From Hydrogenophaga sp. PAMC20947 (GTDB lineage: Bacteria > Pseudomonadota > Gammaproteobacteria > Burkholderiales > Burkholderiaceae_C): 64,000 bases of DNA. The stretch is from positions 310,001 to 374,000 of the forward strand of contig NZ_CP039252.1 in assembly GCF_004795855.1 (NCBI RefSeq), given 5' to 3'. Shown one piece after another: positions 54,899-63,216 of the stretch. The notes beneath the pieces are model-generated. The model was not told the DNA's origin, did no database searches, and was given only the letters and a program-made list of their open reading frames with translations. The number at the start of each line of letters is the position of its first letter. Positions within the stretch are counted from its first letter, which is position 1. Made by a program: the position numbers and the translations under genes.

Positions 54899-56041
54899 TC
54901 AGGTGTCTTTTGCGGCCGGGTGCAAATGGCGCGATGCATCGTCGCTTCGGAACACAATGGGGATGTTGCGTCGCGCGGGGGCTTGCTTCACCAGCTGAAC
55001 CACCTTGTCGTGGTGGGGCGATTTGCTGCACACCGGGTCGGCTGCTGCTGCATCGCCGGTGATCATGAAGGCCTGGCAGCGGCAACCGCCAAAGTCTTTG
55101 TGGCGCTCATCGCAGCTGCGGCAGGGGGCTTTCATCCAGCTGTCGCCCCGGAAGGCGTTGAAGGCATTGCTGCGCTGCCAGATTTCGGCGATGGAGGTGT
55201 CCTTGATGTTGGGCAAGGCGAGGTTGGGCAGGTCGCGCGCGTTGTGGCAAGGCATGGCCAGGCCATCGGGTGCGATGCTGAGAAAAACCGAGCCCCAGCC
55301 GTTCATGCAAGCCTTGGGGCGCTCCTCAAAATAGTCGGGCACCACGAACAGCACGCGCGTTTTGGGCCCGGCTTTTCCTTCCTGGCTTTCGCGAAATCGG
55401 GTGACCACGGCCTCGGCTGCTTCCAGTTCTTCTCGCGTGGGCATCAGGTGGTCCCGATTGACCCAGGCCCAGCCGTAGTATTGGGTGTTGGCGAGCTCCA
55501 GGTATTCGGCCTCGAGCGCCACGGCCATCTCGATGATCTTGCCCACATGGGGCAGGTTGTGGCGGTGCAATACGCAGTTGAGCACCATGGGCCAGTCATG
55601 CTCCTTGATCAGGCGCGCCACGCGCTGCTTGAGTTCAAACGTTTTGGTGTGGCTCAGAAAGTCGTTGAGTTCCTGGGTGGAGTCTTGGAACGAGAGCTGT
55701 ACGTGGTCAAGTCCGGCGTCTTTGAGCGCTTGCGCCTTGGCGGGCGTGAGGCCGACGCCTGAGGTGATGAGGTTGGTGTAGTAGCCCAGGCGGTGCGCTT
55801 CTTGCACCAGTTCCACCAGGTCGTCGCGCAACAGCGGCTCGCCGCCTGAGAAGCCCAGCTGCGCCGCGCCGAGCTTGCGCGCCTGCTGCATCACGCTCAC
55901 CCATTGCCCAGTGGTGAGCTCTTCGCGGATGTGCGCTTGCTGTGTGGGGTTGTAGCAAAACACGCAATGCAGCGGGCATTTGTAAGTCAGCTCGGCGAGC
56001 AACCACAGGGGGGGGCCGGCAGCAACAGGCGATGTGTTCAC
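54899..56041 (-). CDS. pqqE: PQQ synthesis radical-SAM protein PqqE
   Basis: 380 residues from GTG 56041. Radical-SAM cluster CPLHCVFC (Cys22, 26, 29), GGEP motif in FSGGEPLL, and C-terminal SPASM cysteines (CMNGWGS, CHNARDL, CRSCDERHKDFGGC). It forms the Glu-Tyr carbon-carbon bond in PqqA with PqqD as chaperone. Last gene of the pqqA-B-C-D-E run. Confidence 0.96.
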   Translation of the reverse strand: MNTSPVAAGPPLWLLAELTYKCPLHCVFCYNPTQQAHIREELTTGQWVSVMQQARKLGAAQLGFSGGEPLLRDDLVELVQEAHRLGYYTNLITSGVGLTPAKAQALKDAGLDHVQLSFQDSTQELNDFLSHTKTFELKQRVARLIKEHDWPMVLNCVLHRHNLPHVGKIIEMAVALEAEYLELANTQYYGWAWVNRDHLMPTREELEAAEAVVTRFRESQEGKAGPKTRVLFVVPDYFEERPKACMNGWGSVFLSIAPDGLAMPCHNARDLPNLALPNIKDTSIAEIWQRSNAFNAFRGDSWMKAPCRSCDERHKDFGGCRCQAFMITGDAAAADPVCSKSPHHDKVVQLVKQAPARRNIPIVFRSDDASRHLHPAAKDT

Positions 56042-56095
56042 AGCTTGGGTTCCTGGGCCGAGCGCGATGGCGTAGCCGAGGCGGTCACGGTGCTT

Positions 56096-56368
56096 TTATT
56101 CGATCCAGCCACGGCGCTGTCCTTCCTCGAGCAATGACACGACTTGTGGCTTCAGGTCTTGAGCGCCGAACGCCGTTTCCAGCTCGGCAACAATCGCCTG
56201 CAAACTGCGCAGGCCATCGCAGCGCTTCAAGATTTCCGCCGCGCTGTCGTTGAGCTGCACCATGCCCTCGGGGTAGAGCAACACCCAGCGGCTTTGCGCT
56301 TCTTCATACTGCAAGCGGAAGCGGCGCGAAAGCTTGGGCCGATCAGGTATCAAAGAAGTTTCACTCAT
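56096..56368 (-). CDS. pqqD: PQQ synthesis peptide chaperone PqqD
   Basis: 90 residues from ATG 56368. The PqqD pattern is clear (PKLSRRFRLQYEEAQ, LLYPEGMVQLNDSAAEIL, RCDGLRS). It binds PqqA and presents it to PqqE. It lies 54 bp upstream of pqqE. Confidence 0.93.
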   Translation of the reverse strand: MSETSLIPDRPKLSRRFRLQYEEAQSRWVLLYPEGMVQLNDSAAEILKRCDGLRSLQAIVAELETAFGAQDLKPQVVSLLEEGQRRGWIE

Positions 56369-56450
56369 TTCGTATTCCAGATTGTTGTGCCAACGCATGG
56401 GGTGCGACCCAGCACACACCGTGGAACTGGCTTTTCCCAGGCCACCGGTG

Positions 56451-56485
56451 TGGTCCCCCTTGCAGGGGGAAGACGCAAAGCGGCA
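56451..56485. repeat. C/G-rich hairpin between pqqC and pqqD
   Basis: TCCCCCTTGCAGGGGGA forms a short perfect stem, followed by GACGCAAAGCGGC. This sequence type is common between genes in Comamonadaceae; it separates pqqC from pqqD and may act as an attenuator. Confidence 0.5.
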
Positions 56486-56494
56486 CAGGGGAAC

Positions 56495-57286
56495 TCATTG
56501 TTGACTGGCTTTTTCAATCGCATCCAGCATGGACCACAAAATGTCCAGCTTGAACTGAAGGATGTCGAGGGCGCGGTGTTGCTGGGCGCGGGTGGTGAAG
56601 TGTTCCAGCGTGACGCGCAGGCCGTGTTCCACATCGCGACCGGCGAGCGGGATGCGGCTGCGGAAATAGGTGAGGCCGGTGGCTTCGATCCACGGGTAGT
56701 GCTTGGGCCAGGTGGCCAGCCGGTCTTTGTGGATTTGCGGTGCGAACATTTCGGTCAGCGAGGAACAGACGGCTTCTTGCCAGGGTGCCTTGGCGGTGAA
56801 ATTCACGTAGGCATCGCATGCGAAGCGCACGGCGGGCGCCACGCCTTGCAACGACCACAGGTCTTCGCGCGAAATACCCACAGCTTCGCCCAGCCGGGTC
56901 CAGGCTTCGATGCCGCCGGCGGCATCGCCTTCAAAATCACCATGGCCATCGTGGTCAAGGATGCGCTCTATCCATAGGCGGCGGTGGGCGCGGTCGGACA
57001 TGTTGGCCAGGATGGCCGCATCTTTGCGCGGGATGCAGATCTGGTAGTAGAAGCGGTTGGCCACCCAGCAGCGGATCTCGTCGGGTGTGCAGCCACCCGT
57101 GTTCATGCGCACGTTGAATGGATGGTGAATGTGGTAGCTGCGGCCTTTGTCGCGCAGCTGTGCTTCAAATGCGGTTGGATCCCAGGCGGGCAAGTGGCCG
57201 TCGGTGCGAATGGAATGGGCAAGCTCCACGATCGGATTCCTGTCGAGATGTATTTTGAGGGCGGCGGCGGTCAACGGAGCTTTCAA
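56495..57286 (-). CDS. pqqC: Pyrroloquinoline-quinone synthase PqqC
   Basis: 263 residues from TTG 57286; the true start may be a few codons later because PqqC usually begins near [10 protein letters not shown]. Core motifs [48 protein letters not shown] and RDVEHGL carry the oxygen-reaction residues. It makes the final ring-closing oxidation to PQQ without metal. Confidence 0.95.
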   Translation of the reverse strand: MKAPLTAAALKIHLDRNPIVELAHSIRTDGHLPAWDPTAFEAQLRDKGRSYHIHHPFNVRMNTGGCTPDEIRCWVANRFYYQICIPRKDAAILANMSDRAHRRLWIERILDHDGHGDFEGDAAGGIEAWTRLGEAVGISREDLWSLQGVAPAVRFACDAYVNFTAKAPWQEAVCSSLTEMFAPQIHKDRLATWPKHYPWIEATGLTYFRSRIPLAGRDVEHGLRVTLEHFTTRAQQHRALDILQFKLDILWSMLDAIEKASQQ

Positions 57287-57352
57287 TTCATGCTTTGGGA
57301 CGGACCTTTGGCCCGCTCATGGCCACAGTCCCTCCGAGGCGACGCAGGGGCG

Positions 57353-58270
57353 TCACAGCACCACCTCCATGCCATCGAAAGCGACTTCGATGCCGTGTTC
57401 GGTGAGCAAGGCGCGCTCTTTCGAGTCTTCGATCAACATGGGGTTGGTGTTGTTGATGTGAATGAGAATCTTGCGAACCGATTTGGGCAATTTGTCGAGT
57501 TGCTCGATCATGCCGCCTGGCCCGCTTTGCGGCAGGTGGCCCATGTCGAGTGCGGCCTTTTTAGAGAGGCCTTCCCGTTGCATTTCGTCGTGGGTCCAGA
57601 AGGTGCCATCGACCATGATCACATCACAGCCACCCATGATGTCGAGCAGCTCGGGCGTGACGGCGGCCAGGCCGGGCGCATAGAACGCTTTCGCACCGGT
57701 GGCAGGGTTGTGCACCAGCAGGCCGATGTTGTCGCCCGGGCGAGGGTTGCCACGGAAGGGCGAGTACGGTGGAGGCTTGGATGACAGCGCCACGGTCTGC
57801 ACCTGCACGCCGGGCAGGCCGGGAATATCGGTGGTGCGGCCATCGATGGGCAGCTCGGTGGGGGCCACCTTGCAATAGTGCGAGAGGATGCGGGTGATCG
57901 GAAAGCCATCGGAAATGTCGGACAACACTTCGGGTGTGGCCAGCAGCGGAAGCGGGGTCTGCCGCTCGCGCAGCATGAGCAGGCCGGTGACATGATCGAT
58001 CTGGGCGTCCATCAGCAAGACGGCGGCGATGCCACTGTCGCGAACGGCGCGGGCGGGCTGCAGCGCCGGCGTTTGCGCGATTTGCTGGAGGATGTCGGGC
58101 GATGCGTTGACCAGCAGCCAGTCTTGGCCGGTGGCGCTGATGGCGATTGACGATTGGGTGCGCGCGCGGGCCTGAATGCGGCCTTGGCGCAGACCATCGC
58201 AATTGGTGCAATTGCAGTTCCACTGCGGGAAGCCGCCGCCCGCGGATGAGCCGAGTACCTGGATGCGCAT
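57353..58270 (-). CDS. pqqB: PQQ synthesis hydroxylase PqqB
   Basis: 305 residues. The N-terminus VLGSSAGGGFPQWNCNC is the PqqB hallmark, and the metallo-lactamase-like core has DAQIDHVTGLLMLRE. It hydroxylates the processed Glu-Tyr product. Follows pqqA after a hairpin. Confidence 0.96.
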   Translation of the reverse strand: MRIQVLGSSAGGGFPQWNCNCTNCDGLRQGRIQARARTQSSIAISATGQDWLLVNASPDILQQIAQTPALQPARAVRDSGIAAVLLMDAQIDHVTGLLMLRERQTPLPLLATPEVLSDISDGFPITRILSHYCKVAPTELPIDGRTTDIPGLPGVQVQTVALSSKPPPYSPFRGNPRPGDNIGLLVHNPATGAKAFYAPGLAAVTPELLDIMGGCDVIMVDGTFWTHDEMQREGLSKKAALDMGHLPQSGPGGMIEQLDKLPKSVRKILIHINNTNPMLIEDSKERALLTEHGIEVAFDGMEVVL

Positions 58271-58354
58271 AGACTGCCTTGAACCTCTACAAGTGAATCG
58301 GGAAAATCAAAAAGAGAAAGCGCACGCGTTGTACACCCGTGCGCTTTTCAAAGA

Positions 58355-58375
58355 AACCGCTGAATTTCAGCGGTT
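58355..58375 (-). terminator. Terminator between pqqA and pqqB
   Basis: AACCGCTGAA (58355-58364) pairs with TTCAGCGGTT (58366-58375), followed on the minus strand by TCTTTG. It overlaps the pqqA stop codon and should leave pqqA mRNA in excess over pqqB-E. Confidence 0.65.
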
Positions 58376-58441
58376 CGCGATGTACATCGTGATTTCGAAT
58401 CCGAAGCGAAGGTCGGTGAAGGTCGGGGTGGTCCACTGCAT
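58367..58441 (-). CDS. pqqA: PQQ precursor peptide PqqA
   Basis: 24 codons, ATG at 58441 with AGGAG 8 bases upstream. Glu16 and Tyr20 have the required spacing in FEITMY, flanked by the typical MQWTTPTF start. These two residues become the PQQ backbone. First gene of the pqq run. Confidence 0.96.
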   Translation of the reverse strand: MQWTTPTFTDLRFGFEITMYIANR

Positions 58442-58588
58442 AGTCGGTCTCCTGTTGAAGCTGGCTTGAAACATGAATGTTTGCTTGACTGCAATTTTGC
58501 TGGGCAAGCGCTTTCAATATACGCAACATCAAAGGCAGAAACCACCCCCGTCGTGACTTCTCAGGGTAACTACTCAGATTGACCGAAC

Positions 58589-59665
58589 ATGCCCTCTCCA
58601 TCTTCATCATTCACCACTTGGCCTGCACCCGAATTTCTCGCTGTTGCGCCGCTCCATCGCATGGCTTATCGTGTGGTGGGCAACCGCGCCGGCGAGCCCT
58701 GGTTGCTGTTGCATGGGGGGCCGGGCGCGAGCGCTCAACCGGGCATGTTGCGGCCCCTGGATCTCACCAGGCATTGGGCTATCGCACCCGATCAACGCGG
58801 CGCTGGCGCCAGCAAACCCAAGGGTCGAACGGTCCGAAACACAACGGCTGCGCTGGTTTCCGACCTCGAAACATTGCGCCAAAACTTGGGTGTTGAGCGG
58901 TGGAATGTGATCGCCGGATCGTGGGGCACCGTGGTGGCATTGGCTTATCTGCTGCGCCACCCGCAGCGCGTTGAGCGCATGGTTTTGCGAGGCGCGTTTG
59001 CGGTCAGCCGGCGCGAGCTGGCGGGGCTGTTGCAACCCAGGCAGCGTGTGGCGCAAGTGGCAGGGCCGGATGCGGGCTGGCCGCGCGCGCCGGGCTATGG
59101 CGTGCCAGGGGTTTTAGCTGTTTTGCGCCGACTGGTTCAAAGTGGAACACTTGGTGTTGCATCGCTGCGCGCTGTGCGTCGGTGGAACATCCTGGAGATG
59201 GCCTGCGCGGTGCTGGGTTTGCGCCGCAGCCTGCGCCATGCTGCGGCGCAAGGTGATGCGCGACTGGGCGTGCGCATCCGGCGCGACGCGGCGGCTTTGA
59301 GCCGCGGCCTGCGCCGCGCCAAGGCGCAACGCGCGTCGCCGCGCAGCTCGCCCATGGACCGGCGGCTGCGCGCCAAATATCGCGTTCAAGGGCATTACCT
59401 GAGCAAGCGCGGCTTTGTGCGGCCGGGTGAGCTGGACCGCGCGGTGCGCACTGCGGTCGAGGCTGGCGTGGCGATCGACTGGGTGCATGGCCGGTTCGAC
59501 GCGGTTTGTCCCAGCGCCAACAGCCAGGCGTGGGCCGCCATGGGGTCGCGCATCGCCGAAATCCAGCGATTGCACCTGACCCGATCCGGCCACCTGGGCA
59601 CTGAGCCCGATACGCTGGAGGTGTTGCGCCGTGTGGTTCGCCGCGCAGGAACGGGCTTGCCATGA
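58589..59665 (+). CDS. Proline iminopeptidase-like alpha/beta hydrolase
   Basis: 358 residues. The oxyanion motif HGGPGA and the nucleophile elbow GSWGT (Ser in AGSWGTVVALAY) are those of the proline iminopeptidase group (peptidase S33). Candidate Asp in GRFDAV and His in RSGHLG complete the triad. The arginine/alanine-rich middle part (about 160-260) is divergent from standard PIPs. Divergent from pqqA, so probably independent of PQQ formation, though a peptidase near pqqA is worth noting. Confidence 0.78.
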   Translation: MPSPSSSFTTWPAPEFLAVAPLHRMAYRVVGNRAGEPWLLLHGGPGASAQPGMLRPLDLTRHWAIAPDQRGAGASKPKGRTVRNTTAALVSDLETLRQNLGVERWNVIAGSWGTVVALAYLLRHPQRVERMVLRGAFAVSRRELAGLLQPRQRVAQVAGPDAGWPRAPGYGVPGVLAVLRRLVQSGTLGVASLRAVRRWNILEMACAVLGLRRSLRHAAAQGDARLGVRIRRDAAALSRGLRRAKAQRASPRSSPMDRRLRAKYRVQGHYLSKRGFVRPGELDRAVRTAVEAGVAIDWVHGRFDAVCPSANSQAWAAMGSRIAEIQRLHLTRSGHLGTEPDTLEVLRRVVRRAGTGLP

Positions 59666-59759
59666 GTGGTAGGGGCCCCTGGCGTGGCGTGGTTCGCTGA
59701 AGAGGCTTCATCAACAGGGCATGGCCCCCGCCGCACCGTGACGCCGTGCAGCTGATCGC

Positions 59760-60875
59760 TCAGCTCAATGGTTTTTTTGACTGCAAGCGGCGGTAGACCG
59801 TGGCGCGGCTGATGCCCAGCACCCGCGCTGCGGCTTCGACATTGCCTTGTGCGTCTTCCACAGCCTTGCGGATGATCGAGGTTTCGTGGTCCCTCAGCGG
59901 CACGGCCTGGCCAGGCATGCCGTGGCCTATGGGCGCTGACGAGTGGGGTTGGGCGAGCGCGAACAGGCGCAGACCCGACCACAAGGGCACTTCAAAGGCC
60001 CCCCGATGCTGGTTGGCGGCATCGAACAGTTCCGCGCAGTTGATCGCGAACACGCTGTCCGCGTGCGCCGCCATGGTTGCCGGCGTTGCGCTCAACATCT
60101 CGGTCGCTGACCGGTTCATGCCGGTGAGGTAACCATCGGCGTCCAGGCACACCAGCCCGTCGCTGTCGTCGCCCAGGACGCGACCCGGCCAGTTCAGGCG
60201 CAAAAGCAAGCGGTGGGGTTGCGCCAGGGTGAGCGCGTTTTCAATGCTGCGGGCCGATTGCGTGACCAGGTGCTTGAGCGCGGGTTGTTCAACCACATTG
60301 ATGCCGGTGAGGTCGAGCATGCCCACGCAGCGGCCATCGGGCCCGCAGATTGGCGCGCCTGCGCAGCTGAATACCACGTTGTCCTGGAAAAAATGCTCGC
60401 CCCGGTGCAGCCAGACGGACTGCTGTTCGGCCAAGGTGGTACCGATCGCCGTGGTGCCGACGGCCGTTTCCGACAGGTCAATGCCCAAGCGGGCCAGAGC
60501 GGCCGCGGGTGGATCGCTGCGGTTCACCGGGCCATGCACATCGATGACCACGCCGTCGGCGTTGGTCAGGATGGCGAAGTAGCGGGTGTGCAGCATGGCC
60601 CGGGTGAGCGTGCGCACCACCGGAGCCGCCGCCTGCAGCAGAAGGCGGCTGGCATCGAGTGCGCGCCGGGTGCTGCCCTCGGAAACGGCGTTGAAGGTGA
60701 CCGGGCGATCGGGTTCGTGCCCCATCGCCAGGCAGCGTCGCCACGACCGCTCGATGCCTGCGGCCAGACTCGGCGGGGCACGGTCGCTTCGGGCACGCAG
60801 CACTGATTGCCGGGCCTGTTCGATGGCGTCCAGCCGTTGAGGCTCGGTGGACAGTGTGGGGCTGCTGTGGGGCAT
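59760..60875 (-). CDS. AcoR-like regulator with GAF and Fis-type HTH, lacking AAA+ domain
   Basis: 371 residues from ATG 60875. The N-terminal AcoR-type start (RQSVLRARSD...ERSWRRCLAMG) and GAF domain (about 70-200, including ETAVGTTAIGT) are followed by a PAS-like stretch, then directly by the C-terminal HTH (GNVEAAARVLGISRATVYRRL). No Walker A or GAFTGA is present, so it cannot drive sigma-54 promoters as AcoR does. A role in controlling the PQQ genes is possible by location only. Confidence 0.8.
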   Translation of the reverse strand: MPHSSPTLSTEPQRLDAIEQARQSVLRARSDRAPPSLAAGIERSWRRCLAMGHEPDRPVTFNAVSEGSTRRALDASRLLLQAAAPVVRTLTRAMLHTRYFAILTNADGVVIDVHGPVNRSDPPAAALARLGIDLSETAVGTTAIGTTLAEQQSVWLHRGEHFFQDNVVFSCAGAPICGPDGRCVGMLDLTGINVVEQPALKHLVTQSARSIENALTLAQPHRLLLRLNWPGRVLGDDSDGLVCLDADGYLTGMNRSATEMLSATPATMAAHADSVFAINCAELFDAANQHRGAFEVPLWSGLRLFALAQPHSSAPIGHGMPGQAVPLRDHETSIIRKAVEDAQGNVEAAARVLGISRATVYRRLQSKKPLS

Positions 60876-61480
60876 GCGAAAGTGCGGCTCTTTTGGATGG
60901 ATCAGCCTGGGTGTCGGCGCGGTAGAAGGCGCATCGGTTGCAATCCACGATAAACCAGTCTCCTGCGGTACCCCCTGCTGCGCCCAGAGGCCCACCCTGG
61001 GCTTGTCGGTAGCACCACACAATCCTCGGTTTTCGCGCATTTTGCTTCGATGCCTTCTGCCGCGCAGGCTCCCGGCCCTGTCAGAAGCAGGTCGACTGAC
61101 ATTTAATCAGTTTTGTGCGGCTTGTGCATGGGCCTGCGCGCGCTGTTGATCAAGGGTTTTCCCGGATTTTGTCCGGTATTGGGGGCCATTTTCGGTCCTG
61201 CCCTGTGGCGTCTCTCAACGCTTGCAACTCGACATGGCATTCAAGATTGCAGGTGTTTGGCGCGCCATTGTTTGATTCTGCAAAGCTGGCCCGCCGCCAC
61301 CGCCCTGGACTTGCGTTCAGAGCACGATCACCGTTCGATTTGCTTGCAGCCTGGATGAGGCGAGGCGCCAGCGCTTCTGACTGGACTGGCCGCTGGCATG
61401 GATAGCGCCTGTTGGCTGCTGCCTTATCCCCGAACCCGCGACAAGGATCACGATGCAGGGCGCGGGCGGTAGTGCTGATT
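60876..61480. other. Intergenic region, 605 bp
   Basis: Upstream of the GAF-HTH regulator and downstream of xdhC. No ORF of either strand looks like a known protein; a 96-codon plus-strand frame (61115-61405) has no clear initiation site or family. The promoter of the regulator should lie near 60880-61110. Confidence 0.5.
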
Positions 61481-62563
61481 TCAAGCGGCCCGTTGGCTGG
61501 AGAAACACACGGCTGCCGAGCCGGTTCCCGGGTGCAGTTGTTCCTTCGCGGGGCCGACCTGCATGTCGCGCGGCAGGGGGACGGCGTTCTTCAGAGCCAG
61601 GACTTCGGCCATCACACTCACCGCGATCTCGGGGGGGGTCTTGCTGCCGATGTAGATGCCGATGGGGCCGCGCATGTTGGCCAGGCTTTCTTCGGTCTGC
61701 TCGAAGTGTTCAATCATGCGGGCGCGTCGGGCTTCGTTGTTGCGGCGCGACCCGATCGCGCCCACATAAAAGGCTTCGCTGCCCAAAGCTTCCAGCAGGG
61801 CGAGATCGTCGAGCTTGGGGTCGTGGGTGAGGGCAATGACACAGGTGCGCCGGTCGAGATTGAAAGCGGCAACCACGTCATCAGGCATGCCCGCTTCGAG
61901 CTTCACCCCCGCCACCTGCCAGTTGCCGCGGTATTCCTCACGCGGGTCGCACACGGTCACGGCAAAGCCGCAAAACAACGCCATGGTGGCGAGGTATTCG
62001 GTGAGCTGACCGGCGCCGATCAACAGCATTCGGTACTCGGGGCCGAAGCTGTTGCGCAGGGTGGTGCCATCGTCGTGCAGGGCCTGCGGCTGGGTGGCGG
62101 GCACCAGGGTGACTTGCCCTGTGGCGATCTGGGTGTGGCGCTCCATCATGTGACCTTCGGTCAGCGTCTGCACCAGGGTCTCGAGCGGCGCCACATCGGG
62201 GTTGAATTCCAGCAGCAACTCCAGCGTGCCGCCGCAAGGCAGGCCGAACCGGTGGGCTTCGTCGGCGGTGACGCCGTAGGTCACACGCTCGGGTGGGCCT
62301 GCAGGGATGTCGTGGGTGATGCCCACCACAGCAACCGATCCCTCTGGCGTGTTGGCGCGGCTGTAGCGGTAGATGAGGTCGTCTTCGATGCAACCGCCCG
62401 AGACCGATCCCACCACGGCGCCGCTTTCGCACAACGCCATGATGGAGCCGACCGGGCGGGGGGATGAGCCCCAGGTGCGGACCACTGTGGCCAGCAAGGC
62501 CTTTTGCCCTTGACGGCGCCATTGCAGGAGGTGACGCAGAACGGTGAGATCGAGGTTTTCCAT
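61481..62563 (-). CDS. XdhC/CoxI-family protein for molybdenum hydroxylase maturation
   Basis: 360 residues from ATG 62563. The XdhC N-terminal box (ATVVRTWGSSPRPVGS, then GSVSGGCIEDD) and the C-terminal Rossmann domain (MLLIGAGQLTEYLA; SRRNNEARRARM) are complete. It binds molybdenum cofactor and helps sulfurate and insert it into xanthine-dehydrogenase-type enzymes. Coupled in order with CoxG and CoxE-like genes. Confidence 0.9.
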   Translation of the reverse strand: MENLDLTVLRHLLQWRRQGQKALLATVVRTWGSSPRPVGSIMALCESGAVVGSVSGGCIEDDLIYRYSRANTPEGSVAVVGITHDIPAGPPERVTYGVTADEAHRFGLPCGGTLELLLEFNPDVAPLETLVQTLTEGHMMERHTQIATGQVTLVPATQPQALHDDGTTLRNSFGPEYRMLLIGAGQLTEYLATMALFCGFAVTVCDPREEYRGNWQVAGVKLEAGMPDDVVAAFNLDRRTCVIALTHDPKLDDLALLEALGSEAFYVGAIGSRRNNEARRARMIEHFEQTEESLANMRGPIGIYIGSKTPPEIAVSVMAEVLALKNAVPLPRDMQVGPAKEQLHPGTGSAAVCFSSQRAA

Positions 62564-62582
62564 GTCGGTGGTTTTGGTCTTG

Positions 62583-63176
62583 TCAGCGGGAGGCGAGCCA
62601 GATGATGACAACAAGGGCCACGGCGCCTGCAGCCCATACCCAGGTGGGCATGCCGCCCACACCGCTGCTGGAGGAGACGATGGCGGTTTGTGCCGCGCCA
62701 TTGTCGGCCGCCCCGGCATTGTCTGCTGGTGGGAAACGCTTTTCCAGTTCGGCCTCAAAGCGTTTGAAGAAGTCTTCGGCCATGTTTTTCGCCACACCGT
62801 CGATCAGGCGCTGCCCCATTTGCGCGATCTTGCCGCCCACGGTGGAGTGCACGGTGTAGTTGAGTTCACAGCCGTCGTCCAGCGGTTTGAGTTCGACCGA
62901 CGACTCGCCTTTGCCGAAGCCGGCCACGCCGCCTTGGGCGTCGAAGTTGAGCTTGTAGCTGGTGGGGGCCACGATGTCGGTGAGTTGTACGTTGCCGTTG
63001 AAAGTGGCGGCCACAGGGCCAATCTTGATGCCCGCGGTGACGGTGTAGGCGTTGTCGCCAGCAGGTTCGAATTTCTTGCAGCCAGGGATGCAGGCTTTCA
63101 GGATCTCGGGGTCGTTCAAGGCTTCCCAGGCTTGTTGCTGGGAGGCCTTGAGTACGCGTTGTCCGGTCATGTCCAT
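62583..63176 (-). CDS. CoxG-like SRPBCC protein with C-terminal membrane anchor
   Basis: 197 residues from ATG 63176. The CoxG family domain (residues 1-145; RVLKASQQQAWEALNDPEIL, IPGCKKFE, FNGNVQLTD, GGKIAQMGQRLIDGVAK) is followed by an Ala/Ser linker and a C-terminal TM helix (about 175-195). CoxG recruits CoxDE to the membrane in carbon monoxide dehydrogenase maturation. Here it follows a CoxE-like gene. Confidence 0.88.
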   Translation of the reverse strand: MDMTGQRVLKASQQQAWEALNDPEILKACIPGCKKFEPAGDNAYTVTAGIKIGPVAATFNGNVQLTDIVAPTSYKLNFDAQGGVAGFGKGESSVELKPLDDGCELNYTVHSTVGGKIAQMGQRLIDGVAKNMAEDFFKRFEAELEKRFPPADNAGAADNGAAQTAIVSSSSGVGGMPTWVWAAGAVALVVIIWLASR

Positions 63177-63216
63177 GGTGGGTATCTCCAGTTGGATCGA
63201 TTGTGAGAATATGGGG

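Noticed and set aside
61115..61405. 96-residue ORF in the gap upstream of the GAF-HTH regulator
   Set aside because: No ribosome site, no family resemblance and competing frames of equal length.
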